Notes: a model not told the origin generated them from the letters alone. A DNA stretch of 64,000 nt from Mercurialis annua (GCF_937616625.2 NC_065574.1:25794501-25858500); one strand, 5' to 3'; shown: positions 13,086 to 24,343, counted from the first letter of the stretch. Program-made: numbers and translations.

Positions 13086-13295
13086 TTCACTATTTGGGTT
13101 TGGAATTGGAGGAGACGAAGATGTAGTATTCACTAAAGGAGGAATAGGTTCCGACTCAGTTTCGGTAGTCTGAGATTGTTGTGCTTTCTTTTTCATCGAT
13201 GATTAGTCATTCACCTTCCTCAAATGAGCTTTCAGTCTAACTGATTTTTGTAATTCGTTAAACGATATAACTCTTTTTCTAGTACTAGGTGACAT
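13086..13295 (-). pseudogene. Truncated minus-strand coding fragment, unrecognised
   Basis: From an ATG at 13295 the minus strand reads 30 codons beginning MSPSTRKRVISFNELQK, then a stop. The same frame continues with a Ser/Pro/Glu-rich stretch containing SSMKKKAQQSQ and PPIPNPNSEK until the satellite junction cuts it. Basic, low-complexity N-termini of this kind occur in plant transposon-associated proteins, but I recognise no family. A CTCGA repeat cluster lies about 350 bp upstream, as it does upstream of the two other minus-strand genes of this insertion. Confidence 0.3.
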
Positions 13296-13648
13296 TGTTT
13301 AGAAAATCGTTGAACAAATTGAATTGAAGAACAAGTATGGTGAGAATTGTTTGTAATTCTTTCTATGATCGATATTTTGATAAGAAATAAGAAACCACTT
13401 TATTTTGTCATTCAACAACGTGATTCCTGCAATTATGGTTAATGCCAAAGAAGTTTCCTTTTAGAGAGAACTTTCATTAATTAAAAAATTAAATAAGGAC
13501 AAAATTATTTTCGTTTCCCTCTCTTTTTTTCGTTTCCCTCCTACTAAATTCGTTTTTCACTTTTCCTGAGTTGATTTGCCAAAATCTTGGCAAATCTAAT
13601 CAGTTTGAGATATATTCTGAAAATATTGTTGCAGAAAATTTGTTTGTT

Positions 13649-13779
13649 ACTCGAGGTAGTCCAGAAACTCGACGAGTTTATATATTGCATCGAATATATG
13701 CTCTACTAAACTCGTAATAACTCGATAAAATGGCAAATATTCGACGATTTTAAACAATATGCTCGAGTTATAATCTGTT
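13649..13779. repeat. CTCGA repeat cluster A
   Basis: Several copies of CTCGA-core motifs occur, including the near-palindrome AAACTCGACGAGTTT and single ACTCGAGG, AACTCGATA and GCTCGAGTT sites. The same motif family forms clusters B (17675-17850), C (27982-28069) and D (32213-32480). Position upstream of a minus-strand reading frame suggests a promoter or transposase-binding region (inference). Confidence 0.5.
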
Positions 13780-14197
13780 TTTTTCAACTTAATCCAAATA
13801 TCACCACTTTCCTTTAGATATGTAGAAGCAAAATGCAAAGTAAGAAGTCTTTGTATTCCATATTAAAAGCAAAACAAAGAGTCTAAAGTTGATAAATGGT
13901 TGATTTTACGGTTATTTATGGTTACTTATAAATAATTTATGTATTATTCAAAGTAATAGTTGACGGCGTCATTTCTATCGCTCTCCCATAAATATTTTAA
14001 AACAATATTTTGTCTTAATTTTTTGGAGGTAATATATGCCTTTTGTAAATAAATTGAAACAATAAGAAATTTTTCCACTTTTGCCTATTCGTATAATTTA
14101 TTTTAATGTTTTTAATTAGCATAATTTGAATTTTTGTAATAGCTAAATTTATTCGGTTGAATATGATTTTACTCGCATAACTATTATTGAAATTGTA

Positions 14198-14302
14198 TTT
14201 TAGGGTTTAGGGTTTAGGGTTTAGGGCTTAGGGTTTAGGATTTAGGGCTTATGGTTAGGGTTAGGGTTTAGGGTTTTGGGTTAGGATTAGTGTTAGGGTT
14301 AG
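14198..14302 (+). repeat. Interstitial telomere-like TTTAGGG repeats
   Basis: About 105 bp of TTTAGGG units with variants (TTAGGG, TTTAGGGC, TTTAGGAT). TTTAGGG is the usual plant telomere repeat. The tract is short and degenerate and lies inside transposon-derived DNA, so it is an interstitial tract, not a chromosome end. Confidence 0.85.
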
Positions 14303-14389
14303 CAAAAATAACATTTACCAACATTCAATTTTTTTTAATGACCGCTAAACAAATAAAACAACATTTAATTTTTTTTTTTAATGAGCGCT

Positions 14390-14636
14390 AAAAAAATGTG
14401 GCAAAATTTACGTGAAGTTAATTTTATAACTTTCCACAATTTTCCAAGGACCTCCATTTTTCATATCGCTGACATAAAAAACCTCATGTATACTTGATAA
14501 CTCAACACGAAAGAATCATCTGTATACCATTTACAGCTCACATTAACATAAACTAAGTTGCCATCTGTTTTAATTCCATTTTTACATTAACAAAAAAATG
14601 TAGCAAAATTTACGTGAAGTTAATTTTATAACTTTC
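14390..14636 (-). pseudogene. TnpD C-terminal (DUF4216) fragment between 45-bp direct repeats
   Basis: Bases 14435-14591 closely match the stretch of the minus-strand TnpD gene at about 28580-28725, which encodes part of its DUF4216 region. The fragment is flanked by two nearly identical 45-bp direct repeats (14390-14434 and 14592-14636, one difference seen by eye). The flanking sequence is not part of TnpD, so this is a copied or captured scrap. Confidence 0.7.
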
Positions 14637-16224
14637 GATAAAAATTAAGAGAACTTAAAATATACGCTACATGTGCCTCAATTTACGTTGCATGTGCCTC
14701 AACTTACGTAACATGTAAAAATAAACCTACAAATTCAACGTACTCCTAAAATAAGACATGATTTCATCACAATTAAACCTACTTGTTTTCAAGTATATAA
14801 ATCTCAAATTCATGTACATATACAGCAATCAGTCACTTCATCTGCAATTTTGAAAACAGATTGGTTCAGGCAGTACACACTTTAATAATCACAAATTATG
14901 AGTAGCACACACAGACCATGTTATTATGTCGTTGCATTCTATAAAGTTTATACATTTAATAATGTAATTTAAAATTTTATGAAACACATTAGCAAAAAAA
15001 TATAATTATCTAGATCTTATCCTAATATATTAACAAATTTAAATATTTAAATATTAAAAAATCGACTCAACCAAAAAATAAAAGCCTAAAGACCGATGTA
15101 AGAAATTAATTACATATTTTTAATATTTAAATTTTAAATTTGTAAAATATTAACATTTATTCGAATTATCTAGATCATATCCTTTTTTTTACGGGTTTAG
15201 ATATTTAAATATTAAAAATTGGTTCAACAGAAAAATAAAAGCTAAAAGACCGATGTAAAAAATTAATTACATATTTTTAATTCATAAATATCTAAATTTA
15301 TCACTTTTGCTTTTATAAGAAAACTTAATTAATAAAAGTCATCTAACTATCCTAATTTATAACAATTTAATAAACTTAAATTTTAAATTGTTACAAAAAA
15401 ATATTAGTGTACAATGATCCATAATTAACAAGTGTTGAGTACTTTTTTTAATTTAAAATCACGAATGTGACCACTTTTATTTTTGACCTGCTAAAGTTCT
15501 CAAACTCATAATTATTAACATTAATTTAGACCTGTTAATATTCAAACTTTATATATAATAATATTCAGACCTGTTAATATTCAAACTTGATAATAGCATT
15601 CAGACCTGTTAGTATTCAGACTTGATAATAACATTTCAGACCTACTAATAACACATGACTTTATCACAATTAAACCGACTCGTTTTCAAATACATAAACC
15701 TCCAAATTCAAAATACCAAATCCGTAATCAACAATACAATTTCAGCTCCACGTCTTCAAAACTGCATCTCCAAGTCTTCAAAACAGCATATCCAGAATTA
15801 GACATTTAGAAACAGCTATGCAATTATACAGCAGCCACCCACCTTATCTGCAATTTGGAAAACAAATTGGTTCAGGAAGAAAAGTAATGCCCTGAAACCA
15901 AATGAATGATATAAACCAACTGATAACATATGTATGCATGACATAAACTCAGGAGAATTGTCAACTAAGAAATTCTTCTGTATGCAATCTAGGAAAACCA
16001 TTATAGTTAGTACAACCTACGAACTGATAACATTTGCTAGATGTTATAATAAACTGACGATGCTGGCTCAATTCCTTATAAACTAGTGACCAAATAAATA
16101 ATATCAATTCAAGGGGAAATATTGATCTATTCAAAGATGTACAGTGTTAGAAACTCAATTAGGAATGTCTCACATCACAGCAGACATATATGAAATAATC
16201 AAAATAATTTGTTTGTTACTAACC
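14637..16224. repeat. AT-rich stretch with duplicated segments and a 35-bp tandem repeat
   Basis: No gene is visible. A 35-bp unit beginning TTCAGACCTGTTAATATTC repeats about 3.5 times at 15526-15653. A roughly 100-bp segment near 15045-15135 recurs at about 15185-15300 (shared CCTAAAGACCGATGTAA-like core). A third duplication pairs about 14755-14875 with 15654-15876 (shared ATCACAATTAAACC and ATTGGTTCAGG). The last lies just beyond the 3' end of the Athila-ORF1-like gene, so part may be its duplicated 3' flank. Confidence 0.55.
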
Positions 16225-17504
16225 TTAATTCTCCGGTGTATGGGGAGGTGAAGGATCATGTGCTCCCAAGGTGCCGAAACAAGCCTTCCAGCGGGGATGT
16301 GACCTTCGTTGTTCTCGTTTAATCTCTTGGATAGATGTTTCAATATTAGTCAACCTCGACTTTGTTTCATTTAACAAAGAAAATACTTCCTCTTCAAAAG
16401 CTCCCCTTCGCTTCGGCTTTCTTGGTCGCCTCACTTCCTCCTCTCTCGGTTGATCTAAACCGACATCATCCCTTACCACCTCATCTTGAGCATTCTCGGT
16501 TTCGAGTTCTCTACTTACATTTTCCTCATCTTCATTACGGTCATCTTCAATTTCTTCTTTTCTTCTCTTTCCTCTTCTCGGCTGGCCGAATATAATTAAA
16601 TTCAATTTCGGTCCTTTACATTCATTAACTCTCCATCCATATCAAGAATGTCGGCTTTACGGAGCATAGTTTCATTAAGGTACGCATCCCCCAAACATTC
16701 CATCGTCTGCAAATCATCCTCATCAATAGCACTATGAAGCAAGGCTATACAAGTTACTAAATGACCATTTCCAAGTGCAATTTTAGATGATGTGGCCATG
16801 GTCATCATGCTTTTAAAAATTAAGTGTATGAAATCAACACTTTTTGCCGAACGTCGCGCTAAATAGTCAAGTACTAGTAAATCATCCTTCGTTACTCTAT
16901 TCGACTCTTTTTTACCACATATAGAATGACAAAGGAATTTATGAAATATAAGATATGATGGTTCAATTATGAGTCCATTAGGAGCTTGTTGTAAATCGAC
17001 CGAGTCTGCACCGGTCAATTGCTTCCATACTCTATTAACATCAAAATTTGAAGGACAACCTCTAATGCCACCTTTAGGCAACTTCAATTTCTGATTCATA
17101 AAATCATACTCTATGCTATAATCAACCCATTTTATTCTAAAAGAAATTGCTTTTTCATTCTTAGAGGCATAATTCAAGGTGGTATAAAATTCTCTAGTTA
17201 ACTCTTTATAAACTTGATACTTACCATGTGCAAGAAAAGTTAAACTCATTCTACCAACTATTTTATCCATTTTTGATTTCAAACCCAACCTAGTCAACAA
17301 AGCATAATCAAAATATCTAGGTATAACAATAGGCTTGCGTGAAATGGTTTCGTAACGAATACCTTCTTCGTCGGAGAAAATTGGAAATGGACAATCATAA
17401 TTTGAGGACAAATCTTCTCTTCTAACAAATTTCGGAGGCATAGTTGAACTTGAAGCTTTCCCTTTTGAACCAACTCTTTTAGCTCGTCCCTTTGTTGATA
17501 CCAT
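16225..17504 (-). CDS. Athila-ORF1-like / putative plant transposon protein
   Basis: From ATG at 17504 a 300-codon frame runs to a stop at 16602. It has a basic Ser/Lys-rich N-terminus (about residues 1-35), then a globular region containing RYFDYALLTRLGL and ELTREFYTTLNY. That pattern resembles the conserved core of Athila ORF1 and related 'putative plant transposon protein' families, known from Ty3/gypsy Athila elements and found scattered in plant genomes. Family assignment is from motif memory only. A second frame (16605-16225) continues the protein: very acidic and basic charged stretches, then a probable coiled coil (FSLLNETKSRLTNIETSIQE). The frames are offset, so a frameshift or an unusually short intron (donor-like GTAAAG, acceptor CAG about 38 bp later) separates them. 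CTCGA cluster B lies 170 bp upstream, and the Ulp1-like pseudogene diverges on the far side of the cluster. Confidence 0.5.
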
Positions 17505-17674
17505 GATTTTGGTTGATGATTTGATAAGATTATGATAGAAATTTGATGAATTTAGAGGCTAGGGTTCGGGTTGTGGAAAGGGGAAGATTAGAGGATTTTT
17601 TTTTCACTCGTATTGAATCTAGGTTTCTAAAGAAAAGTGGGAGGTTTAGAGTTTAATTGCATTAATTTTCAAAA

Positions 17675-17850
17675 TAACTCGAGGTTGGGCTACATACTCA
17701 ACGAAAACAAAGCCTGACATCGAGTTTGGCATAACAGGACAAGCACAAACTCGATGTTAGGTTTAAACTCGTCGAACATTAACCCAGCATCGAGTTTATG
17801 CAGAACTGAACAAGAACAACTCGAGGTCAGGGTTAAAGCTCATCGAGTAT
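17675..17850. repeat. CTCGA repeat cluster B between two divergent genes
   Basis: About eight CTCGA-core sites lie within 180 bp, as ACTCGAGGT, CATCGAGTTT, AAACTCGATGTTAGG, ACTCGTCGA and CTCATCGAGT. Sites alternate in orientation. They sit in the 745-bp space between the minus-strand gene starting at 17504 and the plus-strand gene starting at 18249, so this may be a bidirectional promoter or a transposase-binding array (inference). Confidence 0.55.
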
Positions 17851-18248
17851 TTAGCCACACCTCAAGTATTTGCTTGTCCAGTTCTGTATATGCACAATTA
17901 ACCCTAATCAAAATAATCATTTTAATGTTTTTAATTATTAAAATTATACCAAATCAATTAAAATCTCAAAAGTTTATATTATTGATTTAATATTTTTTTC
18001 CTTGAAACAATACCTCTATTGAAAATATTATTTTATTTTTAACACCCTTTAAATTTGTTATTCCTATTTTATCCCTATCTAAGGTATATGTGTCTTAGTG
18101 TGTTTCTAATGCACCCATATAATTTACCTCCTTTTCTTTTTCATGTAGCGGGAAATGGGTATTTCATAATTTTACAATTGATTTCCTTCCTAATCAAAAC
18201 TCTTCCCTTCCTTTCTAATCGACCTTGTTTTTCTTATGACCTAAATCC

Positions 18249-21200
18249 ATGGTGACTACACGCGGTGCCACTGATAATGACGACAACATCAAAATCGCAG
18301 ATATGGGTAAGATTGCTGTTGCAAAAAAAGCTTCAAAAAAGACAAAGGTGGTGTCAACCGGAGAAGCTTCAGTTCCTCCATCTCCTATACATTTGAATAA
18401 GAAGAGACATGCAGATGATTTACCTCTGAAATCGAAGAAACACAAAGGCATTTCAAGAACTGAATCAAACAAATCTACTCCTAAGGTATGATTTCATTAT
18501 TTTTATAATCTGAATATTAAGAACCTACTGCTTCATTTTTGTTTGATGTCTTATAATAATAAATTAATTTTGTTTATATGATTGTTTGAAATTCTGTTTT
18601 AGTATGAGTGTTTGGAATTCTGTTTATATAAAATTCTGGTTAGGTTGGTTGGTAGTTTTGAAGGTACAATTCTGAAATCTATTTTTAGGGTTCATATAGT
18701 CAGTTTTTGAAGGTTAATTCCGCCATTCTACTGGGTTTGACAATGAAATCTCAGGTTTTGATTTGGTTATTTTTGGGCATTGTTTTGAGAGGAATGTTAG
18801 AAGTTGGATTTACAAAGTTGGAAATGTTTCTTGTATGCTATTTGAGAAGAACTTAATGTGTATGGTTGTGCTTTTGAATAACTTATTTTCTATTTAAGTT
18901 TGAACACCAAAACAGAAAAAGAGTTGAATTTTGTTTGGGTGAGATTTTTGATATCTAACAGTTTTCACTCTAATTTCTGTACAGCTATTGCAGTTTAAAG
19001 TAAACCGAGAAGATCGTGTTCACTTGAAAATTGATACGCGCATGTCATACAATGTCATTTCTGATATCAAATCGACTCTTACTCCAGGTGAATTGGAAAA
19101 GTTTAGACACTCTTGCTTTGGCTACTTCCTTGATATTTCTAAGATCAAAGTGCAAAATCAGATCATACATTGTTTATTATTGAGGGAGGTTGAGCAGCTA
19201 AACAAGTCTGAGTTGTGGTTTGAGATTGGCGGTCATAGGCTGAAATTCGGAATCGACGAATTTGCTTTAGTCTCGGGTTTAAACTGTCACGGTGACAGCG
19301 GTAAGTATGCCTATACAAAAGTTGAAAATGACATTTTGGATAAGTACTTCAGCGGGTTGCAATATGTTTCTAAACAGACCCTTTAAGATTTTTTTAAAGC
19401 TATGCGTTGGGAGTCGGAGGAGGATGGGTTTAAGATAGCATTTATGCATTTTTTGCATATCTTCTTTCTTGCTTCACCGAAGACTGCTCGTATCTCTTTG
19501 AAGGACTTTGACGTAGTTGATTCAGCTGATTTGAACGACTATCCATGGGGTATTGACGTATTCAAGTACACATTTGATTCTTTCGAAAAGAGCTGTTCTT
19601 AGCCCGGGATCTCTTATTACTGAAGACAACATTTACCAGTATCGCCTTCAAGGTTTTCCATATGCACTGGTATATTGGTTCTACGAGTGTTGCCCGGCGG
19701 TGGAAAATACCTTTGTTCAGCTAGTGAACAAAGCTGCTATCCCGCGGATTCTGAGGTGGCAAGCATTCGTTCCTGCAAAATACATTGATGTTGACAGGGA
19801 TATATTTGTTGAGATTGCATCCGATGAGGTTCGTATGTGTTAAATTCTCAATTTTTTTAAGTAAAATTTATCATTTGCTATGTTTTCATATATGGTTTTC
19901 ATTTGTTATGTGTAGATGATTTTCCGATCGATTGTTCCAACCCCGACAGAGAGGAATGCCCTTCGTCTAGGTGACTTATTCAAAAAAATTAGGGGAAACA
20001 AGGAGGGTTATTGTCCGACATTTGATATATTGAAGGACGGTGAATCAACATCGAACACTTCGAATTTAATTGTTATTGGAGAGAAGCTGGAAATTTTGAT
20101 GGCTGGTCAAAAGACGATGAAGGATGATATAATGGATTTGAAACGTTTATTCACTTCCAAATGTTCTGAACTTTTGATAGTTGTCAATTCATTGAATGCA
20201 AGGCTAACTCTTATTGGTGATTCTAAAACGGTAATTTGTTTTGATTTATGTATTTTGTACTTTTATCACTTAGAATTTAGTTAAACATAATTTATGTTAT
20301 TTCATATTATGTTATTGTAACTTGATGTGAACCAAATAGGAACTCCATATCTGTATCAGGTTGAAATTGAGAAAAATGATGTTTCTTATGGCTTGCAGAC
20401 AAGTGTTGACAAAGAAAAAAAGATTGTTCTTCCTGCAGAGGAGATTTCAAAGAAACAAAGTAAAAATGGTACTTCTATAGTAACGGAACGAGGAGTTGAA
20501 GTACCTGTTCCTGTTTCTGCTGATACTAAAGCTACTTCCAGCAAAGAAAGGGATGGTAGGGAGTCTGCTGATGAAGAAGAATGTGCTGAAAAAATCGAAT
20601 TGGAAGATTTGGTTTGCGAGAAGGCTGTACTTGAAGGCAAGGATGACCGTGGTGAACCTTGTGTTCTTGTTTCTTCCGAACATGTTGATGTTATCTCTCC
20701 GACTTTTGAGGTATATTTAATAATTCGAAATTAAGCTGTTTTTCTAAACTATATTAATTTGTTTATTGTCAATTTACTAGGTTTCAAGACAAAGCAAGGT
20801 GAATTTAAAATCTCCAGCAGATGACACATTAATCAGACTAACAAAAATGCAAGTGAATCTATTGCTGAATTCAAATCAAAGGAGGTATTGTTTGCTTTAA
20901 ATTCTATTTATAGTTTAATTTTATATGTGATGGTTCACATAAAGTATATATAGAGTTGATATCAGATTAATTACTGTGTCTTCTCTTATGTTTTTGGTAG
21001 TCTGGTCCTTCTTCAGTCCGCATCATACCGACGCAAACTGGTTATAAAGTCCGTATTTGTCCATTTGATGCTAATGACATTTTATTTAGTGATGCCACCA
21101 AACAAGACATCATTCATAATTGGCTGGAAGAAGGACGTCCTAAAGGCACCAAGTTCGTATCTCAACTTACTTTATTTTCATTTATTTTTATGCTCACTTA

Positions 21201-22347
21201 TTTAATTTGTTTTTTCTTTGTTTGTTTAGAAGGCAAAGTTGGTTATATGATCCAAAGATTGAAATTTTCCACCCCCGCCTTTCTCTTGGCGTGTTTGATA
21301 TTGAAACGAAATCTTGGTTTTACCATCTCTACCACGTTGGAAAGCCTATTAAGTGTTCTGTAAGTATATCTTCTTCTATTATTTGTTCTTTTTTTTTTAA
21401 ATATTGTGTTTTTATTATTTGAATTACTCACGATAGTTTTGTTAATCATAAGTAGACCGTATGGCTACTTAGCCTTAATTTTTGTTCTTTTGGCAGCATG
21501 TAGATGTTCTCTTTTATTATCTGAGAAAGAAAATGAAATATGGATGTGCTGCAAACAGTAGATGTACGTCTACTGATAATTTTTTTGATCGGCGTATTCA
21601 AACTCTCTACACAGCATACATGAAAAAGCAAGATGTGTCACTTGTTTCTTCGAAACATACAGTGGCTGTCTACATTAACGGTGATTCTATGTGTTGCAAT
21701 AACAAGTGGGCTGATGTTGACAATGTTTTTTTTTCCGATCAATTGTGTTAACGGTTGGTATTGGATTTTGGCTCGTCTGAATTTCAAGGAACGATGCATC
21801 TATATCTACAATTCGTTGAGGTCGGCGCAATATGATAGATCATCAACTGAATATGTTACCTGCTATAGTGTGTTGCTTCCACTATTCCTTCAAGCTACCA
21901 ATTTTTATGATTCTCGAGATGACATCGATACTGCTGTCGGTGCTTACGAGGGAAAGAGAATAACTGATCCGTTCATAATAGAGATTGTGGAAAACATGCC
22001 TATCCAAAATGATGTGTAAGTCTATAATTTGTTTTTAATTTTATTTAGTTGCGGTATATTAAAGAGTTATGGTGACAGAATATGAACTTAATGTCAACCA
22101 TATGTCAACCTTATGTCTTATGTTTTTTTTATCATTTTTTCTCACCTTTCTTAGTGATTGTGGAGTTCATATGTTTTCCGCTGCTGAGTTCTTTGTTGAT
22201 GGAAAAGTTATGGGGCATGATTATGATGTCAAAGAACACCGTGCTCGTTATGCTTTGTCATTATATTGGTATGCGCGTTGGAAGGAAAGCTCTTCATGTG
22301 TTAGTGAAGATGAAGGTCCTCTTAAACTCAAGAGAACATCAGCTTAA
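18249..22347 (+). pseudogene. DUF1985 / Ulp1-like cysteine protease pseudogene
   Basis: Multi-exon gene starting at ATG 18249 with a basic, Lys-rich exon 1 ending at donor 18486 (AAG/GTATGA). Exon 2 (from 18985) carries a DUF1985-like domain: CFGYFLDISKIKVQNQIIHC, then ELWFEIGGHRLKF and EFALVSGLN. Later exons include 19916-20230 and an acidic linker ending at 20710. The C-terminal part (about 21500-22347) is Ulp1/C48-like: FFPINCVNGWYWILARL, then IYIYNSL, a Gln in PIQNDV, and DCGVHMF with the candidate catalytic Cys at 22159-22161. Lesions: an in-frame TAA at 19384-19386, a frameshift near 19585-19605, a probable one in the 20781-20890 exon, and a frameshift at a nine-T run (21726-21734). Such genes are known as transposon cargo in plants. 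Ulp1 enzymes cleave SUMO, but function here is very doubtful. Confidence 0.75.
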
Positions 22348-23040
22348 AGAGTGAAGAGGAAGCTAATTTATAGAGGTTCGATGCAAAATGTTATTGTTTT
22401 TTATTTGTAAAGAAAGTCTTTCCTTTTTGTCACACTTTTATTTTTCTTGGAGGACATAAATGTCCATTTATTTCTAATTTCAAGTCTACTTTAGGGAATG
22501 TGTAAAAACAGGTAAATACAATAGGGGGCTCTTTCAGTCGATTTATGTAAATCGTCCTTCGTTACTCTATTCGACTCTTTTTTACCACATATAGAATGAG
22601 TAAAGTTATATGGAAATTAGGCTCAGCACCACAATAGACCTAAATATTCTCACGCGTACCAACATAATTTTTTTATTGCAAAAATACTATTCAAAGTAAA
22701 TCTATTCCATAAATGCGATTTTCCTTTATTTCCTGTCTTTTTTCTTCGACTTCTCTCTCAGAAAACTAACAAAAAATTATCTCTCTAAGATTTGCATTTC
22801 TTCACTGAAATTTTGATTTTGTAGATCGAAGTCTATCAATTTGAAACGGTCGGAGGTTGAGTTAGATCGATTAATCGGGGAAATTAGAGTTGACACCTCC
22901 GCTTCATGGTTTTGATGGTAGGGTTTAGAAGGGAAAATGAGTAATCGATCTATGGGTTTGCTGTCATCGGCGGCGACGATGGGTTGTTGAATGATGGGTT
23001 TGAGGCGGCAGTGGTGGAGGCGGAGATGGGTTGTCATCCA
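22348..23040. other. AT-rich spacer with a 51-bp scrap of the Athila-ORF1-like gene
   Basis: No gene is seen. Bases 22549-22599 match 16879-16929, inside the ORF1-like coding region, with one difference, in the same orientation, 5.7 kb away. Bases 22730-23040 are less AT-rich and look like the 5' leader of a cellular gene. Confidence 0.55.
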
Positions 23041-24090
23041 CAGCCGACGATTTCAAAGACTCCCTCCTCGACGACTGCGCCAACCGCATTACACGTCTGT
23101 GGAATTAGGGACACCAGGAGTCAGATAAAATGCACTTATTGAGTAACTTAAATTATAGTTTTCTTGTTTTTTGATCTTTTTGTTTTGGTTTGGACCGAGT
23201 TGGGGTTTTGATTGTGTTTGCAATTTGCATTACACGGCTGTGGAATTAGAGACACCAGGAGTCAAGTTGATGGTGGCACTTGATACATAGAGTGATCTGT
23301 TTTGGGTGCCTTAAAATTGCAGCAAATGTGCTCCTACTGAGGGTGTTGCTTATGATTTTGTAAGTTTCCTTTATCTATTTTCTTAGGAATTTTGATACTT
23401 ATCTTTCTATTTTCCCTTTTTTTATTGATGAGCTGAATTGGTTTTGGTTTGAATTATTTTTCTTTGTTGTTTTGATGTGGGTAATTGTTGATCTCTCTAG
23501 TCTGTAAGAAACTTCTAGATTTCAATCTAAAAATGGTTTAATTATTAGATCAATAGAGTGTTAATTTGCTAGAGACCTTTTTACTGGTCTAAATAGTGTT
23601 TCTTCATAATGCTAATTCACATCCATGTTGTTAGATAAACCTGCAAATTTGACGATTTTAACATCTTTAAATTCTACTCAAATTGTGTTGCAATTGTGTA
23701 TTTCATGGTGCTCCTACATCTTTGAGTCAATTCATAACCAAAGGTTCAAATGTGCATGTTTAGTTTCTGCTACAGTGTTGAATATAACGCTTCCGATGTG
23801 TTTTCTTCGAGTTTGTCTTTTTATTTTATTTTTTATGCGTTTGACCTGGTTGGTTGCCTAAGTGAGAATTGAATCTTTTGTTGGCAGCTATTTTTGAAGT
23901 GAAGGTTGACTTTTCACTTTAAACTCAACCTTTCATGTAGTCTAAATTTAAGAGCATGGAGTCACAACTCAATGCAGCTCTTCATTCCAATGATGCTACA
24001 ACAGAGAGATCTGAATTGGAAGAAAAATGGAGTCTTCGCCCGAACTAGAAAAATTGAAACGTTATATTTTGTGATTTTATTGTGTAATTT
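23041..24090 (+). pseudogene. Exon-like fragments of an unrecognised cellular gene
   Basis: Several short segments look like exons. 23041-23108 reads ADDFKDSLLDDCANRITRLW before a stop. 23228-23266 repeats the end of that segment (shared ACCAGGAGTCA). 23322-23358 is bounded by TTGCAG and GTAAGT and reads CAPTEGVAYDF. 23941-24090, after a TGTAG acceptor, reads SKFKSMESQLNAALHSNDAT and then, with a frame change, ELEKLKRYIL and a stop. Helical, charged composition suggests a coiled-coil protein. Retained splice-like borders suggest gene-fragment capture by the surrounding transposon. I cannot name the donor gene. Confidence 0.45.
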
Positions 24091-24334
24091 ATGATTATAA
24101 TGATTTCGTTGTTGGTTTACCAATGGTTAACTAATAGTATACCAATAAGTTTAATTTTAGTAATACCATTAAAAAAACCTTGAGTTCACCGTTGGTAATT
24201 TTATAATTATAGTTTTATGATGCTATTGATTTTTTATGTAATATTTTTATTCATTTGTATATGTGCAATGGTTTTGTTGTTAAGTAATCAATGGTTTACT
24301 AATGGCACACCAATAGTTTTAGAAAATTTAGTAA
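24091..24334. repeat. Degenerate short repeats flanking the Mutator-like element, left side
   Basis: AT-rich DNA with repeated TTTACCAATGGTTAAC/TTTACTAATGG-like motifs, the reverse complement of the GTTAGTAAA motifs to the right of the nested element. No coding signal. Confidence 0.45.
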
Positions 24335-24343
24335 TAATTCATT

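Noticed and set aside
13088..13092. CACTA pentamer at the left junction as the missing CACTA terminus
   Set aside because: The bases after it (TTTGGGTTTGG) do not match the right-end repeat (CAAAAAATTTGG) and lie within a truncated reading frame; no clear 3-bp duplication was found.
14198..14302. True telomere or chromosome end
   Set aside because: Only about 105 bp, degenerate, and flanked on both sides by transposon-derived sequence.
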